Position numbers and translations under genes: made by a program
Shown here: one piece after another, positions 13,065 to 13,204 of the stretch
How the letters are laid out: each line of letters begins with the position of its first letter
How positions within the stretch are numbered: the first letter of the stretch is position 1
NCBI GenBank assembly: GCA_964355795.1
Contig: CAYHEQ010000024.1
Span: forward strand, 1-13,204
DNA length: 13,204 bases
From: CAYHEQ01 sp964355795
GTDB lineage: Bacteria > Patescibacteriota > JACPGU01
Direction of reading: 5' to 3'
Notes under the pieces: model-generated
Databases searched by the model: none
The model's input: the letters and a program-made list of their open reading frames with translations, nothing else
What the model was told of the DNA's origin: nothing

Positions 13065-13204
13065 GGCCAATTGGAAAACGCGACCGAGTAGACTGCTTCT
13101 GACGAGCTTAGTGACATGGCCGAAAGAATATACACGGAAATATGAGTAGCCCAGAAGAAGCCTGAAAGGCGCCCCTTCTATAAAACCCGACTCGTAAGAG
13201 TCGG
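13065..13204. other. Structured non-coding tail after the yegP-like gene
   Basis: No convincing gene; the longest readable segments in one frame are split by TAG and TGA. Possible stems: CTTCTG (13096-13101) with CAGAAG (13152-13157), or AGAAG (13153-13157) with CTTCT (13175-13179) plus GCC/GGC (13160-13162 and 13168-13170). The two share the same AGAAG bases and so exclude each other. It may hold the 3' UTR, a small RNA or the leader of a gene beyond the window. Confidence 0.35.
13187..13204 (+). terminator. Hairpin at the window edge, probable terminator
   Basis: CCGACTC (13187-13193) pairs perfectly with GAGTCGG (13198-13204) around a GTAA tetraloop. An A-run precedes the stem (TAAAA). 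A T-tract would be expected just past the window; it cannot be seen. Confidence 0.55.

Noticed and set aside
13074..13204. Read-through frame after the yegP-like gene that could imply recoded stops or a broken gene
   Set aside because: It needs both TAG and TGA to be read; TGA clearly ends the second DedA and DUF2207 genes, and the segment matches no family I recognise.

Overview
This 13.2 kb window looks like chromosomal DNA from a reduced-genome bacterium of the Candidate Phyla Radiation (Patescibacteria, most likely Parcubacteria-like). That placement is an inference. It rests on gene content (a LemA protein, a DUF2207 protein with a poly-Gly tail, two DedA proteins, a membrane-anchored PEGA/beta-propeller protein and a single-TM sortase), on compact spacing with many starts lacking a Shine-Dalgarno (SD) sequence, and on AT-rich palindromic intergenic repeats. 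Translation fits the standard bacterial code: TGA ends at least two clear genes.

Layout. 1-363: no gene; a paired REP-like palindrome (299-360) ends 3 bp from the stop of the next gene. 364-2154 (-): DUF2207 membrane protein. 2155-2522: a 368-bp divergent region with a near-consensus + promoter and nested hairpins. 2523-4381 (+): lemA and two dedA paralogues. 4419-6891 (-): murA followed by a GT4 glycosyltransferase. 7026-8417 (+): PEGA/propeller membrane protein. 8423-9169 (-): sortase. 9235-9278: a 44-bp perfect palindrome. 9288-9719 (-): TagD-like cytidylyltransferase. 9824-9905 (+): tRNA-Leu(CAA). 9970-11601 (+): gpmI phosphoglycerate mutase. 11595-11632: a strong bidirectional terminator. 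11657-12730 (-): a LexA/UmuD-like self-cleaving repressor directly joined to a MazF/PemK toxin. 12897-13064 (+): a 55-aa YegP-type (DUF1508) protein, read divergently from the repressor. 13065-13204: structured non-coding DNA.

How it fits together. Most of the window serves the cell envelope: MurA starts peptidoglycan synthesis, DedA proteins may recycle the lipid carrier, and the glycosyltransferase, cytidylyltransferase and sortase build or decorate the surface. gpmI and the tRNA are housekeeping genes. The most unusual locus is the right-hand module. In it a MazF RNase toxin is paired with an S24-peptidase repressor (Cys-Gly cleavage site, Ser/Lys dyad) that carries an extra C-terminal tail resembling the toxin-binding tails of MazF antitoxins. 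The stop codon of the repressor abuts the toxin ATG, and the toxin SD lies in the repressor's last codons. Three 10-bp-phased repeats overlap the repressor's candidate promoter. This suggests a toxin-antitoxin system that could be switched by damage-induced self-cleavage. A second theme is a family of AT-rich hairpin repeats (consensus unit GATTTAAGATTCAA) in three separate intergenic gaps.
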